Positions 7,416 through 16,782 of a stretch of 64,000 bases of DNA are shown piece after piece. A program made the translations under genes and the position numbers. The notes under the pieces are model-generated. The model was given only the letters and a program-made list of their open reading frames with translations. It was not told where the DNA came from and did no database searches. The stretch is from positions 868,001-932,000 of the forward strand of contig CAWDMX010000004.1 in the NCBI GenBank assembly GCA_963803545.1. The letters are read 5' to 3'. The DNA comes from Legionella_C sp963803545. Its GTDB lineage: Bacteria; Pseudomonadota; Gammaproteobacteria; Legionellales; Legionellaceae. Within the stretch, counting starts at the first letter, position 1, and every line of letters starts with the position of its first letter.

Positions 7416-7874
7416 GCGAGCGATTGCAAAAATTAGGAATAACACGAAGAACCGACATTCTAGGCGCGTTTGTGCAAGCAGCCCGCCATTATTAAAAATG
7501 GATTGCTTTTATGAATACGTTCGCGGTTTTTTTCAGAGAATGCGCTAAATAAACCAACACCGGCCGACTGAAGCACTTCATAGCTTTGCTAGGTCTTTGT
7601 ATGAAGTTGCCCGACGATTAATGTCGAATCGCTGAAAGGTTTTTTTTAATTGAAGCAAGCCGTTAATAAGCCAACGATTGTTAGTAACAATATTGCGTTT
7701 TATGCTCCAAAACCAACAAACCAACATCCCTGTACCCTATGAACCAATGCACCGAATTTATTGAAATAAATTGGTTTCTTCCCTAAAATATAGCCCCGTA
7801 CAAGCTGTCTTCGTTAGTCTTGTCTATACAAAAACACAAGGTTTAGCTAAGTAGATATTATTAGGCAAAAGCGC
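7416..7874. other. Intergenic, no gene seen
   Basis: 459 bases without a convincing reading frame on either strand. A small AT-rich palindrome (AATTTATTGAAATAAATT) lies near 7756. I see no transposase remnant, tRNA or obvious terminator. Confidence 0.5.
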
Positions 7875-8702
7875 TTATTCGATACCATTAAACTGCGGGC
7901 ATCCAACGTCAGAAAGCTCTACAGGCGCGGCCATTAAACCTGGTATTAAACAGTTGTTGGTATCAAATATTCTGTTTATTCTATTAAGGCTTTGAGTTGC
8001 ACATTTCTCTACAGAGGTATCTTGAAACATTATCTGTAAAAAATTTGACGTCTTTACGCATTCAGCATTCAAGAAATTTTTTATATCATCAACAACAGGT
8101 TGTATCATTTGGTGTTGTGAATCAGGAAACATATTGCTTTTTAGGGAGTCTAAATGCGCTTTAAAAAACTCTTCTTGACATTTATAACGAGGAATATTTT
8201 GACGAAGCAGTATTTCTTTCTCTAACAATTTTATTAAAAACATAAAAGGGAGAGAGTCGTAAAATTCTCCTAAAAATAGCGCGCTTGAGGTTAAAAATTT
8301 AACATTTTGGTTCTTTATGAAAAATTCGTTTACAATATCGGTCATATCTTGAACAATAAAGTTTGATGAAAGTGTAATCTTATATTTATAACAATCGCGA
8401 TTGTGTAAACCGTCGCGTACTTTGTTAATATAAAAGTGCTTAACTTGAGAAGTGCTAATAAAAAAATGTCTGATTTTTCGCGTAAAACATTCTCCAAATA
8501 GATTTAAAATACACCGTGATATACCGCTGTTTTGGGGTGACTCACGATATTGATCAATTAAAAGTAACCAGCATTGATAGGGTGAAAGATTTTTGTTGCA
8601 ATACAAAAATTTTTTTACTGACGAAGAGGGTCGATTATCGAGGATAGAATTAATTGTCATTATAATTATATCTTCTCGACTCAACTCTTCTGGATTTTTC
8701 AT
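7875..8702 (-). CDS. Hypothetical protein, accessory region
   Basis: A 275-residue protein that I do not recognise. It is mostly alpha-helical in composition, without signal peptide or membrane segments, rich in Cys, Asn and Phe, and with no catalytic motif that I can name. A longer frame starts at 8723, but ATG at 8702 has a strong ribosome site (AAGGGG, six bases before) and is preferred. Its low GC and its place between the RiPP cluster and IS remnants suggest horizontal acquisition. In a Legionella-like genome such orphan soluble proteins are often effectors, but nothing in the sequence proves this. Confidence 0.6.
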   Translation of the reverse strand: MKNPEELSREDIIIMTINSILDNRPSSSVKKFLYCNKNLSPYQCWLLLIDQYRESPQNSGISRCILNLFGECFTRKIRHFFISTSQVKHFYINKVRDGLHNRDCYKYKITLSSNFIVQDMTDIVNEFFIKNQNVKFLTSSALFLGEFYDSLPFMFLIKLLEKEILLRQNIPRYKCQEEFFKAHLDSLKSNMFPDSQHQMIQPVVDDIKNFLNAECVKTSNFLQIMFQDTSVEKCATQSLNRINRIFDTNNCLIPGLMAAPVELSDVGCPQFNGIE

Positions 8703-8836
8703 AACGAGCCCCTTGATAGTCATTAAACTTTATAATAAAAACTAATCTAACTGATAAGATTATTTTTTACCCTAATTTTTTTAACAAAATATAACCTGTA
8801 AATATTAAGGAAAAATTAAGGGCTATTGAAGGGCGC

Positions 8837-8908
8837 TTAAATAACGGTGTCAGTTCTCCTATTTGTGCTCATTATAGCAATGATTGAAAACTGACACCGT
8901 TACTTAAA
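8837..8908. mobile_element. MITE derived from an IS256-type element
   Basis: A 72-base element with near-perfect terminal inverted repeats: TTAAATAACGGTGTCAGTT on the left, and on the right the reverse complement of TTTAAGTAACGGTGTCAGTT. Read on the minus strand, its interior matches the first 50 bases of the IS256-type copy starting near 11108 (GTGTCAGTTTTCAAT, then a TATAAT-like region and AGGAGA), followed directly by the opposite end. It is therefore an internally deleted, non-autonomous derivative. Its right repeat contains the stop codon of the thiopurine methyltransferase gene. Confidence 0.75.
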
Positions 8909-9572
8909 CACTTCCTTGCTTGGATTTTTTTGTTAAAACATAAACCTGCTCTGCGGCTCTCAATAAACCTTTGCCCAGTAAATGCGGCGGTATTTCGGCA
9001 ATATTCGCGTCATACAATTGTAAAATATCGAAATTATGGCTAAAAAGCGCCGTCACCTCATCCGCACCTATAGAAAAAGGTGGCCCCTGCATTTCAGCTT
9101 GATTATAAGCAGTCGTTATTAAAAAAACCGATGCTTTGTCTGTTAAAAAAGCATGTATTTGCTTTACATACGGCACACGAAGCTTGCTCGGCAAAGCAAT
9201 AAGAGCAGCTCTGTCATAAACTCCATCTACTTTTTCAAACAGAGCAGTATCCATTTTAAAAAAGTCTCCCGCTATCAGTGTTATCGAATCACTATGGAAA
9301 ATAGTAATCCCGTTTAATGTGTTAGTTTCAACAGGAATTTTATTTTCATTAAAAAATGATTGGCAAGCAACGTGGCTCAGCTCAACACCAACAACCTTGC
9401 AACCCTGCCCTGCCAACCAAATCATATCGATGCTTTTACCGCATAAAGGAACCAATATTCGATAACCGGGTTTTAAATTTGATAAATAGCGTTGCATAAG
9501 TTTATTGGGTTGCGCTTGATTGAATTCAACGTTGTTTAATTGCCACCTTTGGTGCCAATAATCATTGTCCAT
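8904..9572 (-). CDS. tpm: Thiopurine S-methyltransferase
   Basis: A 222-residue class I SAM-dependent methyltransferase of the bacterial TPMT family. Visible features are the N-terminal YWHQRWQLNNVEFNQ, the SAM loop VPLCGKSIDMIWLAGQGC (about residues 42-59), the acidic strand end VVGVELS and DGVYDRAALIALP. In bacteria this family methylates thiol or metalloid compounds such as selenium and tellurium species. Its length is normal. The 3' end runs into a MITE whose inverted repeat supplies the TAA, so the last residues may differ from the ancestral protein. It is monocistronic as far as visible. Confidence 0.92.
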   Translation of the reverse strand: MDNDYWHQRWQLNNVEFNQAQPNKLMQRYLSNLKPGYRILVPLCGKSIDMIWLAGQGCKVVGVELSHVACQSFFNENKIPVETNTLNGITIFHSDSITLIAGDFFKMDTALFEKVDGVYDRAALIALPSKLRVPYVKQIHAFLTDKASVFLITTAYNQAEMQGPPFSIGADEVTALFSHNFDILQLYDANIAEIPPHLLGKGLLRAAEQVYVLTKKSKQGSV

Positions 9573-9764
9573 AATAATTAATTCTCAGGTTAGTTGAAGA
9601 AAGGATACAATTGAGTCCGTATACTGCTGTAAAGTTTTGAAATTAGATTAATGAGCAAAAACGATACAATAATATTTTTGTGTATTTATCTGATTATGAA
9701 GGCTTGTAAGGGCCATCCACATTATCCAAAATATTGGTATTGAATCAAATATAAGGAGAGTAGG

Positions 9765-10235
9765 ATGGCCGAGCGCGATATTACATTGAATGCGAATCAA
9801 TTGGTAGATGTTTTAAGTAAAAATGATGCAATTAAGGGGCTACTGGAATCGGTATTAAACCAAGTACTGAATAGCCAAATGACAGAGTACCTTGGTGCAC
9901 AACCGCATGAACAAACGGGTGAACGCACAGGATATCGGAATGGAACCCGGGTTCGCGCGCTTTATACACGAGTAGGTCCGTTAAATTTACAGGTACCTCA
10001 AACCCGTGATGGCAGTTTCAAAACGGAGATATTTAAACGGTATCAACACAGTGAGCAGGCGTTTGTCATAGGAATTATGGAGATGTATTTAGAGGGCGTT
10101 TCCTGCCGAAAAGTCACTAAATCACTAAAATCACTGAGCAACTTTGTGGAAGTAGCCTTTCTAAATCAACAGTTAGTCAACTATGCGTTGATTTAGATGC
10201 GCGATTAGATGCTTGGCGCAACCGTTCAATGAACA
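9765..10235 (+). pseudogene. IS256-family transposase fragment
   Basis: The N-terminal third of a Mutator/IS256-type transposase: ITLNANQLVDVL at the start, GAQPHEQTGERTGYRNGTR and the region to MEMYLEGVSCRKV are characteristic. Near 10140 the frame shifts; the original frame continues as STVSQLCVDLDARLDAWRNRS to about 10230, then similarity stops. The catalytic DDE domain is gone. A left terminal repeat (GGCTTGTAAGGGCCATCC) lies at about 9700-9717. It differs from the second IS256-type copy at 11108, so two different elements inserted here. Confidence 0.85.
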
Positions 10236-10565
10236 GGAAGACGTGTCTATTCAGAACAAAGTAGTTTCAATTAACAGTTAATAATTTAGCGGTAGGGGAA
10301 TCGTGGATCTTTACAGCAACATTTGGACTTGATCATAGATATAAATAAATAACAACATATGATTATTAATCAAATATAATTTAGTGAAAATCCTATTATT
10401 TAAAATAGCTTAGTAAATTAAATGGTTTTAATGGGGCTATTGTGGAGCACCAAATAAAAAATCCTTTTGTATTTGCGTTATAGTTGCACATTACCTATGA
10501 TTGATTTTTAATTTTCGCTTACAAGAACATGTAATGTATTAATACTAATTTAAGGAAAATATATA
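10236..10565. other. Intergenic, no gene seen
   Basis: About 330 very AT-rich bases between a broken transposase and the acetyltransferase gene. No reading frame or RNA gene is recognisable. The end (AAGGA near 10552) provides the ribosome site of the next gene. Confidence 0.5.
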
Positions 10566-11114
10566 TTGGAAACAGAGAGGTTATTATTAGTGCCCATCCA
10601 AGAAGAACACCATAAAATAATAAACGCTGAAATAAGAAAATCCCATGCAGCATTATCCAGGTGGCTTTTTTGGGTTAACCCAGCACCCAAGATAGAAGAA
10701 ACATTGGCTTTTTGCCAAGATTGTTATAAAAAATTTATGAAAAACGAAAATCTCCAGCTTGCTATTTTTAATAAAGAAGACAGAGCTTTTATTGGGTGCA
10801 TTGGTGTGCATGACTTCAATTATAAAGGCGAAAAGAATAATTTTAATATAGGATATTGGATAGGCTCTGATTATTCTGGTAAGGGCTACATGTCAGAAGC
10901 ATTAAAAGCTTTATGTGACTATTCTTTCAAAGAATTAGGGGCTACTAAACTCAATATAACGAATGATGCTGAAAATCTTCCAAGTAATAAGCTTGCAAAA
11001 AAAGCGAGGTTTAAATTAGTGGAAACCATACACAAGCATGTAAAAAACACAGATGGCGAGCTTAGAGATACGAATGTATATAGTTTAATACCTTTAACGG
11101 GAGTATTTAAATAA
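10566..11114 (+). CDS. GNAT acetyltransferase, RimJ/RimL type
   Basis: A 182-residue N-acetyltransferase. It starts with the family hallmark ETERLLLVPIQEEH, has the beta-bulge region IGYWIGSDYSGKGYMSEAL (acetyl-CoA-binding motif A, about residues 97-115) and the late motif NLPSNKLAKKARFKLVE. Such enzymes acetylate N-termini of ribosomal proteins or small amines and antibiotics; the substrate here is unknown. The predicted start is TTG, with AAGGA about ten bases upstream and no better ATG. Its stop codon TAA coincides with the terminal repeat of the downstream IS256-type element. GC is low and IS remnants flank it, consistent with acquisition. Confidence 0.85.
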   Translation: METERLLLVPIQEEHHKIINAEIRKSHAALSRWLFWVNPAPKIEETLAFCQDCYKKFMKNENLQLAIFNKEDRAFIGCIGVHDFNYKGEKNNFNIGYWIGSDYSGKGYMSEALKALCDYSFKELGATKLNITNDAENLPSNKLAKKARFKLVETIHKHVKNTDGELRDTNVYSLIPLTGVFK

Positions 11115-12308
11115 CTGTGTCAGTTTTCAATAATTGTTATAATTAGCGCAATTAGGAGAGCTGAACATGTACGATAAAAATAATAATTTAGCTGACTTTG
11201 ATTTTAGTCAGTTCCGAGCTGCAGCGATAGAGCAACTTAAATCTGGTCAATCACTTACTGGAAAAGATGGTATTCTTACCCCGCTTATCAAAGAAATTCT
11301 TGAAGCATCCTTAGAGGGCGAGATGGATAAGCATCTTGCCGATTGCAAGACTGAAAACGAAGCTAACAGGCGCAATGGCAGGCAACGCAAAACAATAAAA
11401 ACAGGTACGGGCTGCTTCGATATTGCAACACCAAGAGATCGTAATGGTAGCTTTGAGCCGGAGATAGTGAAGAAACGGCAAACTGTTTTAAATGAATCAT
11501 TAGATAATAAAATCCTCTCGTTATATGCGCTAGGGATGAGTTATGAGGCTATTGGAGATCATTTAACAGAGCTTTATGGGCTTGATGTATCGCCTGCCAA
11601 GATAAGCCTTATCACTGATAAATTAATCCCTGTTATTACCGAGTGGCGCAATAGACCCCTGGATTCGGTCTACCCAATCCTATTTATGGATGCCATGCAC
11701 TTTAAAGTTCGCACAAAAGGCAAAGTGACCAGCAAAGCTTTTTACTCGGTTCTTGCTGTAAATACAGAAGGTCGGAAAGATATTTTAGGCATGTACCTCT
11801 CTGAAAACGAAGGGGCACATTTTTGGCTTGACGTGTTAAACGACCTGCGTGCTCGTGGAGTTGAGGATATTTTAATTGCCAGTATCGATGGTTTACAAGG
11901 GTTTCCAGACGCCATTGCTAACGTATTTCCAAAGACTGAAATTCAACTTTGTACCGTGCACCAAATTAGAAACTCGTTAAAATATGTGGTTAGTAACGAT
12001 CAGAAAGCATTTATGGTTGATTTAAAGCTCGTATACAAAGCCACTAGCAAAGACGTGGCTAAACATCATTTGCTTGAACTGGAGGTGAAATGGGCTAAAA
12101 AATACCCCACTTTTTTAAAGTCATGGAACGATAATTAGGAGGCTTTATCGCAGTTCTTCAAGTATCCCGAAGAGCTTCGACGCATTATTTACACAACTAA
12201 TATTGTTGAGGGCTTTCACCGACAGGTTCGAAAATACACCAAAAGCAAGGGCGCATTTACCAGTGAAAATGCCTTGGTATAATTACTATACTGTGCCTGC
12301 CAAAATAT
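11108..12308 (+). mobile_element. Truncated IS256-type element
   Basis: The left inverted repeat TAAATAACTGTGTCAGTT begins at about 11108 and the transposase gene follows. The right part is missing: at 12309 an IS6 element begins, and IS256 sequence does not resume after it at 13131. The end of this element matches the MITE at 8837-8908. Confidence 0.8.
11167..12308 (+). pseudogene. IS256-family transposase, two stops and truncated
   Basis: A Mutator-type transposase. The DDE domain is recognisable (YPILFMDAMHFKVR with the first Asp, ASIDGLQGFPDAI with the second, CTVHQIRNSLKYV). The frame is broken by TAG at 12136-12138 and TAA at 12280-12282; between and after the stops the family continues as FFKYPEELRRIIYTTNIVEG, with the catalytic Glu region, then ENALV. 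An AGGAG ribosome site precedes the start. The C-terminal tail is cut by the IS6 element. The gene is inactive unless the stops are read through. Confidence 0.9.
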
Positions 12309-13130
12309 GGCTTTGTCGCAAAAAAATAAGGGTTGGTTTACAATCGGTGCCCTCAATACCAAGGGCGAGACTCATATGATTAGTTTCAAATGGCGTCATT
12401 TTAAGAAAGACATTATTTTAATGTTGGTCAGATGGTATATAGCCTATTCCTTAAGTTACCGTGATGTTGAAGAGCTGGCGCTGGAGCGTGGTCTTAAAGT
12501 GGATCATTCTACGATTAATCGCTGGGTTGTTGAGTATGCTTCCCAATTGGAAGAGACATTTCGTAAGCGCTATAAGCGCCCTGTTGGGATGTCATGGAGA
12601 ATGGATGAGACCTATATCAAGGTGAAAGGCCAATGGGTTTACTTGTACCGAGCCGTTGATAAGGCAGGTAAGACAGTTGATTTCATGCTTTCAGAAAAAA
12701 GGGATGAGTCTGCGGCATGTGCATTTTTTGAGAAAGCCATCGGATGTAATGGCTTGCCCAACAAGGTAACAATAGATAAAAGTGGTGCTAACAAAGCTGG
12801 AATTAATACCATTAATTTACAATTAGCGCTGCTATTTATGTTAGGTGGACTCTTCGCTCAGCTCACGGTGAGACAAATCAAATATCTCAATAACATCGTG
12901 GAACAAGACCATCGATTTATTAAGAAAATCACCAAGCCAATGAAGGGCTTCAAGACATTTAGCTCAGCGCATGCGACGTTAGCCGGTATTGAATTGCATC
13001 ACATGCTCAGAAAAAAACAGCATGCTCAATCAGCCAATCAAACTATTTTTGAACAGTTCTACGGACTGGCGGCATAAAATCGCCCAAATTAAATCCGTCC
13101 GTGGACTAAAAATATTTTTGCGACAAAACC
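12309..13130 (+). mobile_element. IS6-family insertion sequence, apparently intact
   Basis: An 822-base element with inverted ends GGCTTTGTCGCAAAAAA at 12309 and, reversed, GGTTTTGTCGCAAAAAT ending at 13130. It contains one complete transposase gene. The 8 bases on each side (CAAAATAT and CTTTTCAT) do not match, so no target duplication is visible. This suggests a deletion or recombination after insertion into the IS256-type element. Confidence 0.88.
12376..13077 (+). CDS. IS6-family transposase
   Basis: A 233-residue transposase starting MISFKWRHFKKDIIL. It has an N-terminal helix-turn-helix (SYRDVEELALERGLKVDHST) and a complete DDE triad: Asp in MDETYIKV, Asp in VTIDKSGAN and Glu in NIVEQDHRFIKK. 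The frame is open upstream to 12307, but the ATG at 12376 gives the normal family start and length. Members transpose by replicative cointegrate formation. It is intact, so probably the only active transposase in the window. Confidence 0.93.
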   Translation: MISFKWRHFKKDIILMLVRWYIAYSLSYRDVEELALERGLKVDHSTINRWVVEYASQLEETFRKRYKRPVGMSWRMDETYIKVKGQWVYLYRAVDKAGKTVDFMLSEKRDESAACAFFEKAIGCNGLPNKVTIDKSGANKAGINTINLQLALLFMLGGLFAQLTVRQIKYLNNIVEQDHRFIKKITKPMKGFKTFSSAHATLAGIELHHMLRKKQHAQSANQTIFEQFYGLAA

Positions 13131-13290
13131 CTTTTCATTGTCATCTTATTTTAATAATTGTGATTAATGCATCTAATATAACAGAGAGATATGTTGTAGA
13201 TTAATTGTATTTGTTATTATTAACTGCCCCAACAGTGCCCCATGACACTATATTTGCTTTTTACAACCCCTCTAAAACCCTTTCCATATC

Positions 13291-13366
13291 TGGTGCCGTT
13301 GGGGTGAATCGAACACCCGACCTTCTGATTACGAATCAACTGCTCTACCAACTGAGCTACAACGGC
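13291..13366 (-). tRNA. tRNA-Thr(CGT)
   Basis: Seventy-six bases on the minus strand folding as a cloverleaf: 7-bp acceptor GCCGTTG/CAACGGC, D arm AGCTCAGTTGGTAGAGC, anticodon loop TTCGTAA with anticodon CGT, T arm GGGTGTTCGATTCACCC, discriminator A and encoded CCA. It closely resembles E. coli thrW. Its 3' end points left toward the accessory region, as expected for an island inserted at a tRNA 3' end. Confidence 0.95.
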
Positions 13367-13392
13367 GTTTAGAAAGTATATATTTACTTTTT

Positions 13393-14529
13393 TCATCCTG
13401 CAATTTTAAACGCCCCGTCCTTGCCTTGCGCTATACGAATAGCCGCGCCCATAGTCCAGTCGTTATTGGCGTTGTTAACTAAAAAATGGATGTTTTCTTT
13501 AGCAGCGATGCCATAGCCGTGTACCATGAGCGCGTAATAATAAGCGGGGTATAGGCAATTCATGTGTAGGAATTCGTTATTCGGGTATCGTGAGTGAATG
13601 AGCTTCCAATTTTGTTGGCATACCTTCAAATTGGTCTCTTTTAGTAGTTGTTGATTGGTGAAAACCCCTTTGTGATTATCAAACGGTTGGCTTTTAGCAA
13701 GCTCTACCGGGGCGCCAATTACATACCAGTCGGTTACTTTATTCGCAGATAAAATTGGCTGCACAATTGTATCTACATGGTGCGAATAATTCATCACTTT
13801 TGAGATTCTGCGTTCACAAGCAAAGCTGTCTCCCATTGAAGTATTATCGTGGTAGTTCGTAATAAAACAGGGGCTAAAATCATAAAACTGTTTACTAAAT
13901 TCATTTTGACCCAAACCCAAAAAACTATGCGAAAATAAGGCTATTTTCTGCGACTGCATACTGATTCTAGTTATCAAATCCGTATTATTTTTTATATCGT
14001 GTTCTAAAGGAAAAGTTACCTGAACTGATGCACCGCCTACATCTATAACCCCAACGCTCTGAGAATTTGATACTTCTTTCAGTTGTTGATGGACTGCCAA
14101 CCATCCAAACACACCTTCTTCCCTGCCGGCGATAGTTCGAGCCTCGACCAAACTCCAAACCGATTGACGAGCAAACCACCGCCTAACTAAGGAATAAAAC
14201 TTATTTTGCAACGCCTGCGATTGAAACCGCATGCCACCGGTTGCGTAAAAATAGAGGGGTATGGATGGTGTTTGCCCGGATCCGGAAAGTAATGAATTTA
14301 AATACGTGTTAACATTAGCAGCATCTGGAGTAAGACTTGCCAAACCCGGTGTTATTTTTTTTGACCATCGCTCCGTAACTTTTAAATTATTTTGTTTATT
14401 GTCTACCTGAAACAGATGAACGCGAGAACCCGAACTTCCTACATCCACTACCGCTACGCAATTGTCGCAATTAGCCGCAAATAACGACACTGGTAACAAC
14501 AAAACAAACAGTGAGCGAAACAGATTCAT
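13393..14529 (-). CDS. Secreted NTPDase (GDA1/CD39 family)
   Basis: A 378-residue ecto-nucleoside triphosphate diphosphohydrolase with an N-terminal signal peptide (cleavage near LFAA-N). All five apyrase-conserved regions are visible: DVGSSGSRVHLF (about 28-39), YATGGMR, AGREEGVFGWLA, GVIDVGGASVQVTF and the late DWTMGAA. These enzymes hydrolyse ATP/GTP to diphosphates and monophosphates outside the cytoplasm. In bacteria the family is best known from Legionella pneumophila, where secreted NTPDases contribute to intracellular growth. Paired cysteines (Cys21/24 and later ones) suggest disulfides. It lies next to tRNA-Thr, with no operon partner. The family call is secure; the role in a host is inferred. 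Confidence 0.95.
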   Translation of the reverse strand: MNLFRSLFVLLLPVSLFAANCDNCVAVVDVGSSGSRVHLFQVDNKQNNLKVTERWSKKITPGLASLTPDAANVNTYLNSLLSGSGQTPSIPLYFYATGGMRFQSQALQNKFYSLVRRWFARQSVWSLVEARTIAGREEGVFGWLAVHQQLKEVSNSQSVGVIDVGGASVQVTFPLEHDIKNNTDLITRISMQSQKIALFSHSFLGLGQNEFSKQFYDFSPCFITNYHDNTSMGDSFACERRISKVMNYSHHVDTIVQPILSANKVTDWYVIGAPVELAKSQPFDNHKGVFTNQQLLKETNLKVCQQNWKLIHSRYPNNEFLHMNCLYPAYYYALMVHGYGIAAKENIHFLVNNANNDWTMGAAIRIAQGKDGAFKIAG

Positions 14530-14580
14530 TTTTACTCCATTAAATTAAAATGTGAACAATATACCATTTTAGAAACATCG

Positions 14581-16782
14581 TCAACGCTCTATTTTTTGGA
14601 AACAGCGCGGTTGCGAAATGGTGGGCGCTAAAGTGACCGATACCATTCCGCAATTTGCGGTATTAAATACGGGGATTTTCCAGCTGGCAAAGGTTTGCAA
14701 TACTGTATTGTGAGGAAAATGAAAGCGGTTATCAAAACCTGCTGAAATAATAGCGTACTGTGGATGAACCGCTTGAATAAATCGCTGAGTGGACGATGTT
14801 TTACTTCCGTGATGCGCCACCACTAAAAAATTGGATGATAATTTTGAAGCAACATGACTTAACAGATAGTTTTCTGCCTTTTTCTCAATATCCCCTGTTA
14901 ACAATATACTGCTTCCCTGTGCGGTTATTTTAAGCACACAAGAATTGTTATTCTTATCCTCAGCGGCCAGTAGCACCGGCAAGAATTCGAATATTACCCC
15001 GTCCCAAACCCATGGTTTTTGGGTGTGGCAGTTAAGGCCACGATGATAAAACTGAGGATTATTTACTATTAAGGGGACAGCTTTATACTGTTGCTCTAGT
15101 GTGTGCAATCCACCTCGATGATCCATATCTGGATGGCTAATAATTATGCTATCAATTTTATGAATGCCCTGATTTTTTAAATACGGAATTATAGCTAATT
15201 TGCCCATATCGTGACCTTGACTAAACTGCATCCCTGTATCAAATAGCACCGTATGTTTTTGGGTATGCACCGCTACAGCCAGTCCTTGCCCAACGTCTAA
15301 AATAGTAATGAGCGCCTGAGATTTTTTAACGGTCATGGGGCTATACAACAGTGCGCCGATAATTAAAATTATGCTTGCGCAACGCAATGGTTTTGCTGGA
15401 AAAAAAACAAATAAAAGGGTCGCGAGTGTTAATGATAAAACTTGAATAATACTGGCAATATTGAACGTTATATTAATAAAACTAAAGCCATCTACCCACC
15501 TAAGAAATAATAAAAACATTTTGCAAACGCAGGCTATAGGATAAAAAAATTCCGCTGGTAGTGGAAAAAGCGTGCCAATCATTGATAATAATGCAAGCGG
15601 TACAATTACCCAGCCAACAACAGGAACCGCAACGATATTTGCTATCAATCCGTTTATAGACCCATAGGAAAACCAATAAAGGGTGAAGGGTAGCAAGCCT
15701 ATAAAGCACGAAAACTGTATACACAACAACTGTTTTAGTGTTGTTGTATCAAACAGCTTACTGGCTGCTAAAATTATTGCAACCGCAAGAAAAGACAAAT
15801 AAAATCCGGTTAATAATACCGCATGCGGCTCCGTTACGAGCACCATGAATAAAGCGTAACGCCACGCCTGCCAATTGCTGTAATAACGCCCTAGAAACTG
15901 TCGGGATCCTAAAAAAAAACAGGCCACTAGGGCGCGTTGGGCGGGAACAGCAAATCCTGCTAGCAACGCATACATGGCCGCAAATAAAATACTCAGTATA
16001 CTTGCAAAATAGGATGCCGGCCGAAACAAGCAAAGCGTCTCCGACAGCATCCACAGTCTGCGTAATACAATAAAAACTATCCCTGCGACTAAGCCTATGT
16101 GTGCGCCACAGATAACCATGAGATGAATTGTTCCGGTGTTTCGGAATAATTGCCACTGCTGAGTACTTAGGCCCGACACCAACCCTACTGTTAACGCTTG
16201 CACAATAGCCTGTTCTTCAGGACCGGTAATTTTTTTAGTAATGCGATTGGCTAACGCTTGTCGTATTGCTAACAACGACCCGTGCTTACCTTTTTGTAAT
16301 AACTGCGCTGAGGCGGGCAAAATATACCCGCCCCATTGGATATGTTGCGCGAGCATCGTATTTCGATAATTAAAAGCTCCAGGATTGCCTAAATTTTCAA
16401 TTTTTTTTAAAGTAACCCGCAATCGCCATTGTTGTGAGTACTGGATATTCGGGCAATGTTGGTAGCACGATAGAATTATCTTCATGGCTAACGGCTGGTT
16501 ATTGACTGTATCAACATCAAATTGAAATTGAATTTTATGCGCGTCTCGCTTTGGTAGCGACACCACCGTGCCCGTTAGCGTTGCGCGCTTAAGAGCGTCC
16601 TTGGGTAAATACCCCGAGTCAGTGTATTTGCTGTGTATAAAAGTAAGCAGCACAGCTCCTGAAAAATAAAATAAATAGCGAAATTTTTGCGTTAAAAAAA
16701 TAAGCGCGACAAGTGCTAGTAAGGCGTAAAAAGACGCTGTATAAAAAAATACAGTGCCTATAAAAAAAACCAAAATTTCCAT
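14581..16782 (-). CDS. comEC: DNA uptake channel ComEC/Rec2
   Basis: A 733-residue inner-membrane protein for transport of single-stranded DNA in natural transformation. Residues 1-60 are membrane segments, about 60-170 an OB-like extracytoplasmic domain, about 180-480 the competence domain with many hydrophobic segments (VQALTVGLVSGL, TGTIHLMVICGAHIGLVAG). The last 240 residues are a metallo-beta-lactamase-like domain (DVGQGLAVAV, ISHPDMDHRGG, LLTGDIEKKAE, VAHHGSKTSST). The metal-binding motif is preserved. Length is normal. It is monocistronic, transcribed toward the NTPDase gene with a 51-base gap. Confidence 0.95.
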   Translation of the reverse strand: MEILVFFIGTVFFYTASFYALLALVALIFLTQKFRYLFYFSGAVLLTFIHSKYTDSGYLPKDALKRATLTGTVVSLPKRDAHKIQFQFDVDTVNNQPLAMKIILSCYQHCPNIQYSQQWRLRVTLKKIENLGNPGAFNYRNTMLAQHIQWGGYILPASAQLLQKGKHGSLLAIRQALANRITKKITGPEEQAIVQALTVGLVSGLSTQQWQLFRNTGTIHLMVICGAHIGLVAGIVFIVLRRLWMLSETLCLFRPASYFASILSILFAAMYALLAGFAVPAQRALVACFFLGSRQFLGRYYSNWQAWRYALFMVLVTEPHAVLLTGFYLSFLAVAIILAASKLFDTTTLKQLLCIQFSCFIGLLPFTLYWFSYGSINGLIANIVAVPVVGWVIVPLALLSMIGTLFPLPAEFFYPIACVCKMFLLFLRWVDGFSFINITFNIASIIQVLSLTLATLLFVFFPAKPLRCASIILIIGALLYSPMTVKKSQALITILDVGQGLAVAVHTQKHTVLFDTGMQFSQGHDMGKLAIIPYLKNQGIHKIDSIIISHPDMDHRGGLHTLEQQYKAVPLIVNNPQFYHRGLNCHTQKPWVWDGVIFEFLPVLLAAEDKNNNSCVLKITAQGSSILLTGDIEKKAENYLLSHVASKLSSNFLVVAHHGSKTSSTQRFIQAVHPQYAIISAGFDNRFHFPHNTVLQTFASWKIPVFNTANCGMVSVTLAPTISQPRCFQKIER

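Noticed and set aside
8837..8908. Terminator hairpin of tpm
   Set aside because: The hairpin-like ends match the IS256-type termini and interior, so a MITE is the better explanation, though it could still stop transcription.
12307..13077. 256-residue open frame across the IS256/IS6 junction
   Set aside because: Its first 23 codons are IS256 tail and IS6 terminal repeat; the true transposase starts at 12376.
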